From Liquidambar formosana (lineage: Eukaryota; Streptophyta; Magnoliopsida; Saxifragales; Altingiaceae), in assembly GCA_039720395.1 (NCBI GenBank), contig CM077831.1:8916333-8980332 (forward strand): 64,000 bases of DNA. Direction: 5' to 3'. The translations under genes were made by a program, and so were the position numbers. The notes beneath the pieces are model-generated. The model ran no database searches, was not told the DNA's origin, and saw only the letters and a program-made list of their open reading frames with translations. Positions 38,901 to 52,200 of this stretch are shown here, in pieces. Positions within the stretch are counted from its first letter, which is position 1. The number at the start of each line of letters is the position of its first letter.

Positions 38901-41900
38901 TTTTCCACAAGATATCGTGGATAGATAGTGTCGGTGCTCTGAATCTTCCAGCTTCACCCTTCCTGTGGTTTTACTCTTTATACATATACATAGTCCCAAT
39001 GTGCTCACCTAACTTATACCAGCACCATACAATATGGGTTGTATCCCATGGATTGGCCTAATGTACCCCATAGCCCGCTAATGCACGAGAGACAATGCCC
39101 AATGTAGGGGTTAATATAAGTTATATGAGCACGTGCTCACTTGATCGTCATCCTATATATATATATATATATAAATATAAAGTTTTGATCATGTGTGGGA
39201 TATCCCGTTCGATCATAGCCTTCCGTAAGCGGGTGTCGCTCACGGACAATCGTGATCGAACGGGATACTCTGGGACATCCTGCACATGGTTAGCCCTCTA
39301 TATATGTATATAGATATATATTATTTTTTAAAACTTTGCAACTTTTAGTGTAAAATGATATGTATTTTAAATCTTTAATGTTATGTGACATTTGGCTACT
39401 TTATTCACATTTTTATACCCTACACAAACACAGATATCCATGGATATATCGAGGGTCCAAAAACATGGATATATCGAAAATTTCAATATTGATTCAAAGA
39501 TATGACGGATATTGTTAGTTAAACACGTATACTTCCATTGAAACTCTAGGAACAATTATTAAACTTTAATAAATAGTTTAAAATCAAAATGTTGCAATTT
39601 AAATGTGTATTAGACAAGTATGTACTATGTAGGGTATAAAAATTGTGCCACACTGAACGAAAGAATAAATATTTTAACAAAGTAAATGAAATACTTCATA
39701 ATACTAATTTAAGCCATTAGTATAATTGAAATATTTATATAAATCAATACTAAAAGAATAAGAGGTGATAATTTTGACAAAATAACAAGAAAATGAATAT
39801 CTTGATATCATCGATATATGTCCTCGATATAGTGGATAGATTCGATATATCGACGATACCATATAAAAGAAAGAAAATATCATGGAAATATAGAGACATA
39901 TCGAAATTTTATCCATAATATTGACAATATTGTAAAGATATTTTGCAAAAAAGATATGTAACGTAGATATTGTATCGAGGGGAACGGATGTATGGATATA
40001 TCGTGGATATTTTAGTCAATGAGTCTAATCATGGTTTTCCAAAGTTTCAATGAAAATTGTTATGCTTAACTAATAATATCGATCATATCTCTAAATCGAT
40101 ACCAATGTTTTCAATATATCCGATATCTCCATCGATATATTTATGTTTTTGGACTCTTGATATATATCCATCGATATCGATATTAAGTCCTTGACTGTGG
40201 GTGATTTCAATGTTGTGAGGTTTCTTTTGTGAAAAGCTAAGGGGTAAGGCTTTTACGGCAGATATGATGGACTTCTCTGATTTCATTCATAGAAATGAGT
40301 TAACTGACCCCCTATTGATAGGAGGTACCTTTACATGGTAGAATAAGCAGGTGATTCCTTCCATGTTCAGATTGGATAGGTTCCTCTTCTCATCTTCTTG
40401 GGATGAAAAATTTATGAGAGCCTCCTAAACATTGTTACCTAAGCCGAACATTGTTACCTAAGCTGTGTTCTGACGACTCTCCTAATGTTTTGGATACTAA
40501 AGGAATAGTGAGGCCTAAGTCTAACTAAATGTGAAAATATGTGGCTTGAAGTGGAGGACTTTGTGGATTTAGTGGAAGTTTGGTGGAATGGTTTTTCGGT
40601 TCATGGTTCCTTGAGTTATGTTTTTGCAAAGAAAATAAAACTTTTAAAAAGGGAATTGAAAAAAGTGGAACCTGGAGGTGGAGGTGTTTGGCAGGCTTGA
40701 AGTCTCTAAGAGTAAAGTCTTGGAGGAGATTCAAACACTGGATGGGTTGGAGGAGGCGGGTTAATTGTCACAGGTGTATAGAAAAGTTGGGGGTTCAACG
40801 AGAAAGGAATTTTTAACTGTTGGGAAGTTGGAGGAAAAAGTCGAGGGAATTATGGTTGAAAGAAGGGTATAAAATTACTAGGTTTTTCCACTAGATGGCT
40901 AATGCTCACAATCATCGCAACTCGCAACTGCATTGCAAAATTGAGCGTGGATGGGACTTTAATTGAGGAGATGCCGGGTATTATTGAATTTGTGTGAGAT
41001 TTTTTATCAATAGTTGTTTATAGAGGAGTCGTCGTTTAGACCTACACTTGACGGGGTAATTTTTTAGCAAATTACTGAGGAGGATATGAAATGGCTTGAG
41101 AGACCTTGGAGTGAGGAAGAAATGTGGGAGGTTGTAAAAAGTTTTAACGGTGATAAAACCCCGGGGCTTGATGGTATGACTATGGCTTTCTATAAAAAAA
41201 TGTTGGCGGGGAGTGAAGAATGATCTGATAGATCTTTTGAGAGAATTTTATGAGTATTTTCAAACAGCCTTAATACCATTTTTGTGGCTTCCGTTATGGC
41301 AAAAGAGTGATGCTCTGGACATTACGAACTATAGGCCTATTAGTCTTGTGGGTAATGCGTACAAGATCATTTCGAAGCTCTTGGTAGATAGGCTAAAGAA
41401 AGTGGTGGGGAAAGCAGTGTCTTAGAGTCAGAATGCCTTTGTGGCATATAGATTCTTGATGCAACTTTAATAGAAATGAATGTGTTGACTCGAGATTAAG
41501 GGATGGGATAGCTAGGGTGATTTGCAAGTTGGAAATTGAAAAGGCATATAATCATGTTAATTGTATTGTATCTAGTTAATAGAATTGGTTTTGGAGAGAG
41601 GTGGCCTAAGTGGATAGAATATTGCGTTCTCGACTGCCTCTTTTTCTATGTTGGTTAATGGGAGTCCTTAGGAGTTTTTCAAAAGTTCTCATGGATTGAG
41701 GCAAGGGGATCCTCTTTCCCCCTTCCTCTTTATCATTGTTATTGGTGGCATTCGGTAGGTTGTTGCAAAAGGCAGTGGATGGGCAACTGATCAAAGGCTT
41801 TATGGTTAAGGGTGGGGGGTGGGGGGTGGGGGGGGGGGGGGGTGGCGGCAATATCTCCCACTTGTTGTATGCTGATGACTTTATAGTGTTTGTGATTCTT

Positions 41901-44774
41901 CTAGGACTCTACTGCTGATTCTTAGATGAGTGTTATTGTGTTTAGAAGCAGTTTCGGGATTGAAAATCAACTTAGGTTGCGTTTGGTTTGAGGGAATGGA
42001 ATGGGAGTGGGAATAGAATGAGAATGGGAATAGTTATTCCATCCTAATGTTTGGTAAGGGGTGGGAATAGAGCGGAAAAGAATGGGTGGGACCCACTTTA
42101 AATGATTTTCACTCCTAAAAGGTGGGAATAGCCATTCCTGTTTGTGTGGGAAGGAATGGCTAAGGGAATAGACCATCACGAAGGAATGGCCATTCCATTC
42201 CCTTGTGCTACCAAACACTCACTTTTCGAGGAATGGAATCATCATTCCATTCCCTCCCTCATTCCCTCAAACCAAACGCAACCTTAGGGAAAACGGAATT
42301 GATTGTAGTAGGGGATGGGGTGGATGTGCTTTCTCTTGCCTTAGTTTTGGATTGTAAGATTGGGACCCTTTTCGACTTCTTAACTTTGTCTCTGTTTGGG
42401 GGTGCCTTGTAAAAGTACTTCCTTATGGGATTCTGTGGTGGAGAGATTCGAGAAGAGATTGGTGGGATGGAAGAAGGGATATCTCTCTAAGGTGGCAAGA
42501 TTACTTTGATCAAGAGTAATTTTTCGTCTACCTACCTATTGAACATTGTCCTTGTTTTAATATCCTGATTGCAATAGCAAAGAGATTGGAAAAGCTTTGA
42601 TGGGGCTTTTTATGGGCAGGCAGTTGCATATAGTTAATTGGGATATGGTGTGCTCGTTGAAAAGGAGGGTGGATTGGGATTTAGGCACTTAGTGGATATG
42701 AACAAGGTTCTCTTGGGGAAATGGTTTTGGAGGTTTGCGATGGAGAAAGAAGCCTTGTGGAAGAAAATGGTGGGATGGAAATTTGGGACGAAGGATAGCG
42801 ATTGGAGAACTAAGGAGGTTAGGGGTATATATGGGGTGGGTGTTTAGAAAGCCATTAGTAAGGGGTGGGAGGAGTTTGCTAAATAGATTCTGTTTAAGTT
42901 GGTGATGGAGCCTCCATGAGATTTTGGTCGGATGTTTGGTGTGGGGATAGATCATTGAGGGAGGAGTTCCCTTCTCTTTTTGAGATGACATCAAATAGGG
43001 AGGCATGAGTGGCAGATACCCTTCGGTGGAGTGATGATAGTATGAGTTGGGGGAGTGAATTTTGACAATAACTTTAATGATTGGGAGATTGAGGATGTTT
43101 TGAGGTTCTTTGAAAGGATTTATGCACCTTAAATAGGGAGGGAGGAACCGGACAGAGTTGTGTAGAGTAGAGGTAGACATGGGAAATTTTCAATTAAATC
43201 CCACTATCATGCACTTGTGGGCTCGAAGGGTAAATCCTTCCTAGTGAATAGAATTTGGGTTCCTCAGGCACTGACCAAAGTCTCCTTTTTACTTGGGTAG
43301 CTTGTTGGGGAAAGTGCTTGACATTGGATAATCTTCAAACTAGAGGATATTGAAATTCCCGTTTTACCAAGCCTACAATACCTAGAGGGGGGGTTGAATA
43401 GGTATTTTAAAATTTTTTACCAAATTTTTAATTCAAGCAAACTAATCTCTTTACCAACAATTATTCAATCACACAACAAGCAATAATAAGCAATTACAGA
43501 TGGCACATGAGATTTTTTGTGGAAAACCCTAGATGGGAAAAATCGCGGGACCTCGTCCATATGAAGCAAATCCACTCTAAAAGCAATCAATACAAGACAC
43601 ATACTTATAGACCCCACGGACTCAAGTAGTTGCCTAGTTGCCTTCACTCCCATGATCCGTCAATCAATCTCTGTTTTCACGGCTTTGGAAGCATCCGACC
43701 CCTTTCACAGCGATTCACAAAGCTACAAGCTCACAAGCTTGTTCTGTAACAACGGTCTCACACACACTTAAGGTTGTGTTTGGGATGTGGTTTGAATGGT
43801 CTCTAGAGCATGTGAGTCAAAAACCTAGATAAGCAATCTCTAGAGTGATGGAAAACTGATAATCAATGAAAACCTATTTGGGGGAAGCTTGCACACCAGC
43901 GGTGGTGGTGTTGAAATAGACAATCTAGCATAGGACTGATTGATCGATCGGCCCCAGCCCAATCGGCCCGATTGATCGGGGGGTGGCAGTGTCTAACTGG
44001 CTTATGGAGAGCACTACAATTCGATTTGGGTTCAACCCCGATCAATCCGAACTGTTTAGAATAGTCCAATTAGGTTCTGAAACACCTCAAATCGAGTTTA
44101 AACACATTTGTTTTAAAAAATATGTTTTAAAACAATTAACCACCTGTGGTATAGGGCAACTAAAGTCTCTTACCTTCCTAAAGAATGAGTGTGAGCCGCA
44201 TAGAGTAGAAAGCTTTACTTCAATGAATCTTTGCAACTTCACATATCTTCACACAACCAAAGACTCAACAATATACTTTGGCACGAAATTTGCCAACACT
44301 AAAAACATGGACTTTACGAACATGATCTTGCAAATAGGTGTATTATGTTCAAAGAGAAGGAAGAATCAGTGGACCACTTGCTCATTCATTGTTTGATGGC
44401 TAGGGAGGTGTGGGATAGGTGTTTTGGTTTGTTTAATGTTTAGTGAGTAATGCCTAGGAAGTTGTTGTAGGTGATTGAGTCATGGCATTGTAGTAGGTCC
44501 ATTAAACTGACTCAATGGGTGTGGAAGCTTGTGCCTCATGGCTCATGCCATCTTTTGGTCCCTTGGGACTGAAAGGAACAAGAGAATGTTTGAACATTTA
44601 GAGAATTCTATTCTCTGCAAAATTACAGGTTTTTTAGTGTCTTTTTGCTTGGGGTGACCCAGATAATTTTTGTAGCAGTTCTTCCAAGAGTTCTTGGATT
44701 CTTTATGGATGTAGTTTTTCTTGTATACTTCATGTGTGCAGGAGTTATTTTCTTTTATTAATAATATTTACTTC

Positions 44775-44821
<47 letters not shown>

Positions 44822-46716
44822 CTTTCTTACTTGGCATTGGGTTTTGTGTTGGGAGTGATTATTGAAATAATAAAGGGTAATATAGGAAAGTTAAAAAAAA
44901 AAAAAAAAATTATGAATTGACTTTTCAAAATGGACAAACATTTTGGGACACAAAAAGTAGCAAAAATGGCCCATCTTTGTGGGACGGAGGGTGTATCAAA
45001 TTAATACTCATTCAAAAACTCAATAGTTTCATTTAAAAAATAAAAGAGAAAAAAGGTATTAAAAAAAAAATAGTCAGAAGAACACTCTTTGCACCTCCCC
45101 CCCCCTTTCTCTTCTTTTAAATCTCTATAATTCTAATGAAATAAAAAGATTTACCTAAATTTTCTCTACCATCCCACACAATATCATATTGAGGTAACAC
45201 AACATAGATCTATATATATATATATATATATATAATCCTAATATTAGGTGCACCTGAGTTTACTTCAAAACTCTTACCCGAGACTGGTATTTTGCAAAAT
45301 CAATAGTTGGATCAGATAGCCTTTTTATGTCAGTGATCAATGCCAAAAATCAACTTGATCTGAGACTGATTGCTATTCGAGCCAAACGTAAATTTTTTAA
45401 TCAATAACAATTGCTTATTTATGGACACTTACGGATGAAGTAGCTCTTAACCTTGGATCAACTTGATTTTTGGCATGCATTGATGTGGTAAGATGTATGC
45501 TGCCAACAGCTAATAATAGTTCATTAGTAGCTAATAATAGCTTGTATTGTTTGAATTAGCTTGTGGGTTTAGTTTGTTAACTAGTTAGGGGTATTTTAGT
45601 CATTTCCCAACCTTTATTAGTGTATAAATAGTTCATTAAGGGTTAGTTTGGTTAGATTTTGAAGAATATTCTAGATTATATGAGTTGTTAGAGAGCTGAG
45701 AGCTCTCTCTCTTGAATCAAAGCTCCTTACATATTCCCTCACTATCCATCTCATTTTCTCTCATTTTCTAGCAATTTCTTGCTAGATTTTGATTTTCTGG
45801 TTTGGTTTACATCATGCATGACCTACATATGAATCAGATTTAATCCAATGATTGGTTTCGTAAAATACAAATCGTGTTTATGAGTTTTGGAGTGCACCTG
45901 ATATAAAAAGATTGCATATATACTAGAAAATTTTACAGACTAGGTTTGATGAAATTACACCAACTTCCCTTGAAATTTGAAATGACACTTACCTCCCTTG
46001 AGGTTTAGACATATGCACACTTACTACCCCTCCATCCATTGACCGTAAGATCGACCAACGGAAATGGCTGATGTCATGTTAATTTTTTTTTTGTAATGCC
46101 AAATTTCCCTCACTAAATAGAGTAATACTTAAAAACGCTAATTTGACCATCAGTTACTTTTTAAAGACAAAATTGCCCAAGCCATTACTCTCTCATAAAG
46201 TCCATTAATTAATTACTCCATTAATTGATTGCAAACAAGTTCATTGACAACCAAAGTAATAAAGAACAATGGAAGGAGCCAAAACTGAGGTTAGCATGTG
46301 TCCCATTCATGAAACTCAATGAGAGGCCATGTCCCCTATGAAATCAGTGGATCCTTGTATTATCTCTCTCTCTCTATCTCTCTCTCTCGTCTTCAAGAAT
46401 GGCTGAAAAATCCGTTAATCTTCCCTTTTTTTTTCTTTTTCTTTTTTTTTTTTTTTTTGTTTAAGATTTTCTTCTTACAGTGGCCTCTCCTCTCTCTCTA
46501 TCTCTTTCTCAAATATGCAGAGATATTTCCTCGTTCCCACCATATATCAGTCCATATTCTGTGGCTACCATTAGATGGTCGTTAATATGGCTGTCATTGG
46601 CTGCTTCAGAAGATAGAAACGGCTCCAACCCAAGCTTCAATTGACTAGTGTTGCCCCCTCCTGCTTCAAGGGCTATTCTGTTTTCAGGTTTCTCTGCATA
46701 GGATGTCAGGTGGGTT

Positions 46717-46752
<36 letters not shown>

Positions 46753-47286
46753 ATTAGAATATCGGATATGCTCACAAAGTTTTGAGGAAATTTTTCTGAT
46801 GAACTCAGGGGCTCTTCACTCACCATCAAGGATAATATCAAATACTTTCTCTTTATCATGAATTCATGATATAACATCCTTATAACAATTAGAAAGGGTT
46901 GTACCAATAAATCTATCTCTCTCTCATGTATTTTATTGGGTGCAGTAGAGGTCGTGGAGTTATAGTTGTTGATTCAAAACAATGGTTGGTGGTGTTTTAG
47001 CAGGAGATGTGTTTACAGTTTGGAGGAAAAATGAGTAAATCGAGCTAGAAGTTTAGATGTTGAAACAATAGTAGTGTTTGCTTCTGGGAGTTAGGAAAGA
47101 AAGATGGTTGTTGAGGTCGTGGTAAAGATGGATAGTTAGAAAGTTTGGTTTAAATCTAGTTGCATAGAAGAAGACAGATATGGGGTAATAAAGTCATTTT
47201 GACTCTTCTATGTCTCCCATGCACCCTGCCCCTGCTCTTGGCGCCGACCCACCCCCCGCCTCCTGCTTTGTGCTTTTATGGTCCCT

Positions 47287-47337
<51 letters not shown>

Positions 47338-49253
47338 AAAAGTATAACAATTCTTCATGCTCATTTTCTGGAAAATAATATGGAAAAAAATTTAAATTAA
47401 AACAAGAAGTGGAACAGTTCGACTTTGGTCTTTTGGTTACAATTGTATCTGCATCTTCTAGTTAATCAGTTGCAGTTCACATTCATTATGTTTTGCCAAG
47501 GTGATTTTACTTGGCCTTATTCATGGTGATAAGTTGCCACCCCACTTTTCTTTACAATTTTTTTTTCTCTAATTATTTAATTATTTACTTGTGTCAGGTC
47601 CTTGCGAATCTTACTTCCGTTCAGTCGTACTTTGATATCTTCTCAAACAAAGTTGATGAAGAGGTTATGGTAAATCACTGCAACCAGTACTGTGAATTCT
47701 AATACTTCCAACCTTGTAGATTATGTTATTTAATTTAAATATGTCATAGGAACTGGAGGAGGCTGAAATAGAGTTGGACATTCTTCAGAAAGATCATGCA
47801 CTAGAGGAATCATTGGGAGATAATAAAGAAGGCCATCATCTTCCTTGTGCATCCAGTAATAATTTTTCCTAAAATCAGTGTATTCATCTTATTGACTTGT
47901 TTAAAAATTCCAAACTTGTTATGTTGAATCTTTATTTCTTTATTTTCTTTTTTCCTTTCGCTTGCTGATACCTATTATGCCACTCTGCATTATGTAGCTT
48001 ATTTGAAGGATGATAGTCGTCTTCAGCAAATCAAAGATTGCATTCGTTCCTTGTATGTAATAATTACTTTCTTCTCTTTTCTTTTATAATTTATGAAATT
48101 CATTGTTTAGAGAAAAAATTATGAAATGCTGATAAATAGTAGTACTCTTTGTGCTGCCAATAAATCAACAATTTGTAATGTTATAAACTTATACTAAATA
48201 TTGGTTTAGGCCACATATACTCATACCGATCCAAAGTTTAAATTAAAGTAGTGAATGCTGGGTGGCATTGCTCATATAGGAACCTCATGAGATTGGATGT
48301 GCATTGCTGTTATAGCATTTGGTTAATGTTTAATAGTCTTTAATCTTCAGTTCCGGGGACCTATTCCTGGTCAAAATAAGCAGTAATTATGCTTCACTTG
48401 AATTCTCCAATATTTTTAGTTTATTTTTGTTTCTAAAATGGTGGGCAGACGAATTTTGTGTGGTAGTTCATGAATTAGATCATACTTAAAGATATTTTGT
48501 CAAGACAGAGAAAAATAGTTCTTTTAGGGGCCCTTTTTTTTTTTTTTATACTGAAATTAACATGAGGTCTTACCAGTTAAATGTGAAAACGAGTTAGAGT
48601 TGAGCCTATAGTTCTTTGTACCTTTCTTGTGACATGTTCACACTATGTATGTCATCATATCAAAAGTTCCCAAAACTAGTGGCATGGAGTTAATTTTTCA
48701 CTCTTGATCTTCCTTACTTCGTAAGCACTAAATTACAGTGTCAGATCTTATATCAGTTTAGTTTTCAGTTAATGTTTCCCCTTTTTTTCCCTAATCCTGC
48801 AGTTGTTTATAGGCTTAATGTTGTAAAAATTATTTATATGCCGTTTGAATAATCTTCCGATATTGTCAGAGAGAAATTGAGAATCAGAGAAGACATAGTA
48901 GCACGCAGGAAAAAGAAACTTCTTGCAAGACGTGAACGTCAGAAATTTTTAGAAGAGGCAGCTTTACGAGAAACAGAACTTCTGCAAGAACTTGATAGGT
49001 TTTTTCTTCTGATTGGTGTCCCATCTTGTGCTCTTAAATAGTGACAATTTTCTATATATTTCAGATATGGGGTGTTCTGATATCTAATAACTGGTCTGTT
49101 TGTTTGTTAGAGAGAGGACGAGTGAAGTGGAGAGGGAGATTGAGAGACAGCATTTACTGGAACTTGAGCGGGCTAAAACAAGGGAGCTGCGTCACAGTCT
49201 TGATATGGAGAAGGAAAGGCAAACACAGGCAAGGAATCTTACCTGCAATGCCT

Positions 49254-49284
<31 letters not shown>

Positions 49285-52200
49285 TCTCATCTTTTCTAAC
49301 TCTTTTTATTCTTTTTTACAAATCATAAACTTTGCTGTGCTTCTTTGGATATGTTTTCTATTACCTGCAGATATGGCTAAATATGACCCAAGAACCAGGT
49401 AAATTCAAGACCATGGTGGTCCTCTGGTCAGATTATTATGAGGCTTTGGAAGTACACCTTTCTAAGGTTTTCTGCTACATGTCATAATATAACCTAATAT
49501 GACTGTTGGAACGTCCATGGTTCTGGGTCTACCTTTCTTTTTCTTTTCCTTGTGTATATATGAACGCAAACACCCTAAATCCTTCTCTGAAGATACTAGT
49601 TTCAACCTTTATATAACTAATAAAGTTGGGTCATACTCACTAGTGACAAATTGTATCAGACCCCAGCTTCAGTTCCCTAAAAGCAATGCACAGATGATGT
49701 CACGAATAGGTGATGTTCTCACACTTTAACAGACTAGAATAGGGAAAGAAAGAGTGTTTTTATTTTATTTTATTTTTTATTTGAAATGAATTGTATTATA
49801 AAAGGAAGGATAGTAGGGGCGAAGAAAGTTAGTCTAAGAGTAGGATTCATAGGATCATTACCAAGTAAAGAGATTGGATTAATGGAGAGGATGATTAAAA
49901 GGAGAATTTATATTGCTAGGACTTTAGATATCCTAGTATACTCCCTGTGCACAGGTTTTTTGTTTCTTTTTGTTAATAATACTCTTTACTTCATCAAAAG
50001 AAAGAAACTGGGTCACAAAAGAATTGATTTTAGAAATAGATTGAGGAACTACACACCAAATGATGTAGTCAACTTGCAAGAAAATGCAAGAAAGGGAGAG
50101 AAAATAGGCTAGAAAGAGAGAAAATGAATAATTGCTTTGATTCAAGAGCGAAAGAGAACTCAACTCTCTAAAATCTATAACAATGAGAATTTCCTGTTAA
50201 AATTGATTTACTAACCTCTAACAACCCTATTTAAATTAAGTTTCGGAAATGACAAAAATACACCTAACTAGCTAATTAACTAATCCCATAGGCTAATAAA
50301 AGCTTCTTGTAAGCTAATACACGCTATTGGCAGCATAGCCACGTCAGGGACTCTCCCTCTAAAAAATAAAACTTGTCTTCAAGTTTGAATAAAGCAGTAG
50401 AAGTGGTTCTTGATGTAGCTTGTTGAAGTTCTCCCTCAACACCACTCAAGCAAGATCTCTAGCTCAAAGAAGCTTCTCTCGTCAATCATCAGCTTGAAAC
50501 TTGTGTTTGATATTGGGTTTCTCTATCGTTAGCCTGTTAAAATCATGGGCGTTTTGCATAAATTCAACCACATGTCTTGCCATGTTTTACATCATCTTTG
50601 GGTATCGAAAAGAAGCTTTAGCTAAACCACTTGGAAGCTTAAAACCAAAGTCACCCACCGTACACATATCCCAAGTCACAAAGTAAATCACCACTAGATA
50701 TCTTTTTTTATTCTGCCAATAAGAGTCAACCATCTTCAAAAGAGTAAATCAGCACTAAGTTGGTTTCTGTGTCAAAGATAGGTAGCATGTCTTGCATAGA
50801 AGACAATCCAAAAGGCAAGTCATATGCAAACTCATCAAAACATGATGGAGCTAGCTCAAAATCTGCACTTGAAATCATAAAATCACCCTCATGCTCAAGT
50901 GAAATGAAGTACCAGGAGCAAAAAGTTTTCATCCCTTTGAAGAACAAAGCTTCTTGTTGCTCCACAACAGGGTTGTTGCAATTAATTTCACTAGCTAATT
51001 CCTCCATTTTTTTTCACTATTTTCCTTGTCAACATCTAATTTTGTCCCACAACCATCGCCATCATCATCATAGGCATCAAAATAGGGGTTGCTTCAATGT
51101 TCGCTACTGAAATTTCAGCGAAAACTTTGTCTTTCTTTAGCAACAAAGCATCATCTTTATCAAACACAAATGCCTCTGCACCATTCTCATCAAACACAAA
51201 AGCCTCCTCGTGATAATAATGAAACAAATGGGCCACATACTCTAAAATATCCACCAATTCTTCACTGGGAAGACTTTCCTTCTTTGCCACAACATGAGTG
51301 TCAAAAGAAATTTGAATTTCTTGTCCCTTACAATGCTCATTGACCTTTTTTGTTGTCAATATAATAGATGGGTAGAAATTAATTGTAAAGTTGTCTCTTC
51401 GTCTTGTCCCATCTTGGAATCTTTTCTTTTCCACTCTATTGGCAAAATTGTTGTAAATGCTTCCACCAATCGGAGGCACTGCCTTGGAGGTAAGTCTTTG
51501 CTATCTTGACCTTTCGATCTTTTGATATGTCTTGATAAACAAACACTCTCTCAAGAGCATTTGTCCATGCAAGAAAATCATCCGGATCAAGGCTTCCTTG
51601 AAAATCCAGGTTTTTAACAACATAACAGGGATCAATCACCTCATGAGGAAGTTATAGCAGCTAAACTACGGCCATTAAAGCTTCCATTTGTCTCCTCAAC
51701 TCACCAATTTAATCTCTCTGTGTCTAATTTTGTTTGTTTGCATCATTTCTCTCCATAGGTGAATGATTTTCAAACCCAAGGTCAATATTCAAGGCATTTT
51801 CCCTTCCTCTACCTCTACTACCACAACCATGGTGTGCCATAGCTACAAGAAACGATAGAAATCAAGAAGATTATTGACCAAATAGATTCTATGAAAGCCT
51901 TAATCCCTATCACAATCAAGTCTAAGAGTCACTATGTTACATGGACTCAGGTGCGGGAGTCGGGTGTGGGTGTATATCTAGGTGTCGGCTTCATCAAAAT
52001 TTTAAATTTAGGATAAGGGGACTTGGCAAAAAAGGATCCAAAAATTGAGTTCGGGTACGGGGATACGTGTATATTTATACAAATATAACTATATAAATAT
52101 TATAGAAGGTCAACTATGGTGAGGGTATCTTTATAAACATCTGATATTATGGGAGCAATTTCATTATAATCAATTTTTGGGGCTTGAATAAAATAAAATT

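Larger units (their letters stand above)
34330..44819 (+). mobile_element. LINE (L1), near full length, split by four insertions
   Basis: ORF1 (about 34350-37220) contains an [19 protein letters not shown] block typical of plant L1 ORF1. ORF2 begins near 38060 with an endonuclease ([20 protein letters not shown], then HETKLE). The RT follows: [19 protein letters not shown] at about 41310, [15 protein letters not shown] at about 41694, and the catalytic LLYADD at 41862-41879. A C-terminal [13 protein letters not shown] zinc region lies at about 44355, and a 42-base poly(A) tail at 44778-44819. Many stops and frameshifts are present. Insertions at 35668-36796, about 38450-40192, 41975-42283 and about 43358-44330 account for roughly 4 kb; removing them leaves about 6.3 kb, a normal L1 size. 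Confidence 0.85.
24415..47597 (+). other. Intron 16, 23.2 kb, nested transposon stack
   Basis: Donor CTTCAG|gtaata (phase 0) pairs with acceptor TGTGTCAG|GTCCTTGCG (phase 0), giving ...[17 protein letters not shown]. No other exon in the interval fits the protein. Most of the intron is explained by the elements listed below. Unexplained stretches are 24415-24780, 32000-34300 (apart from a CT run and a 62-bp tandem duplication) and 45920-47590. Confidence 0.88.
50061..51931 (-). mobile_element. Ty3/Gypsy-like element remnant (3' LTR, spacer, gag)
   Basis: In minus orientation the 3' LTR is 50061-50346, starting TGACGT and ending ACATCA on that strand. It is preceded by the polypurine AGAGGGAGAG (about 50347-50357). 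A gag-like segment lies at 51436-51840. Between them (50360-51430) are two open but unrecognised acidic frames (50726-51007 and 51036-51479) instead of a pol region: no RT, integrase or protease motif is readable. The 5' LTR was not found. It looks like a non-autonomous or deleted element. Confidence 0.7.

Noticed and set aside
43983..44396. 137-codon ORF
   Set aside because: It crosses from an unclassified insert into LINE sequence, so it is a chance fusion.
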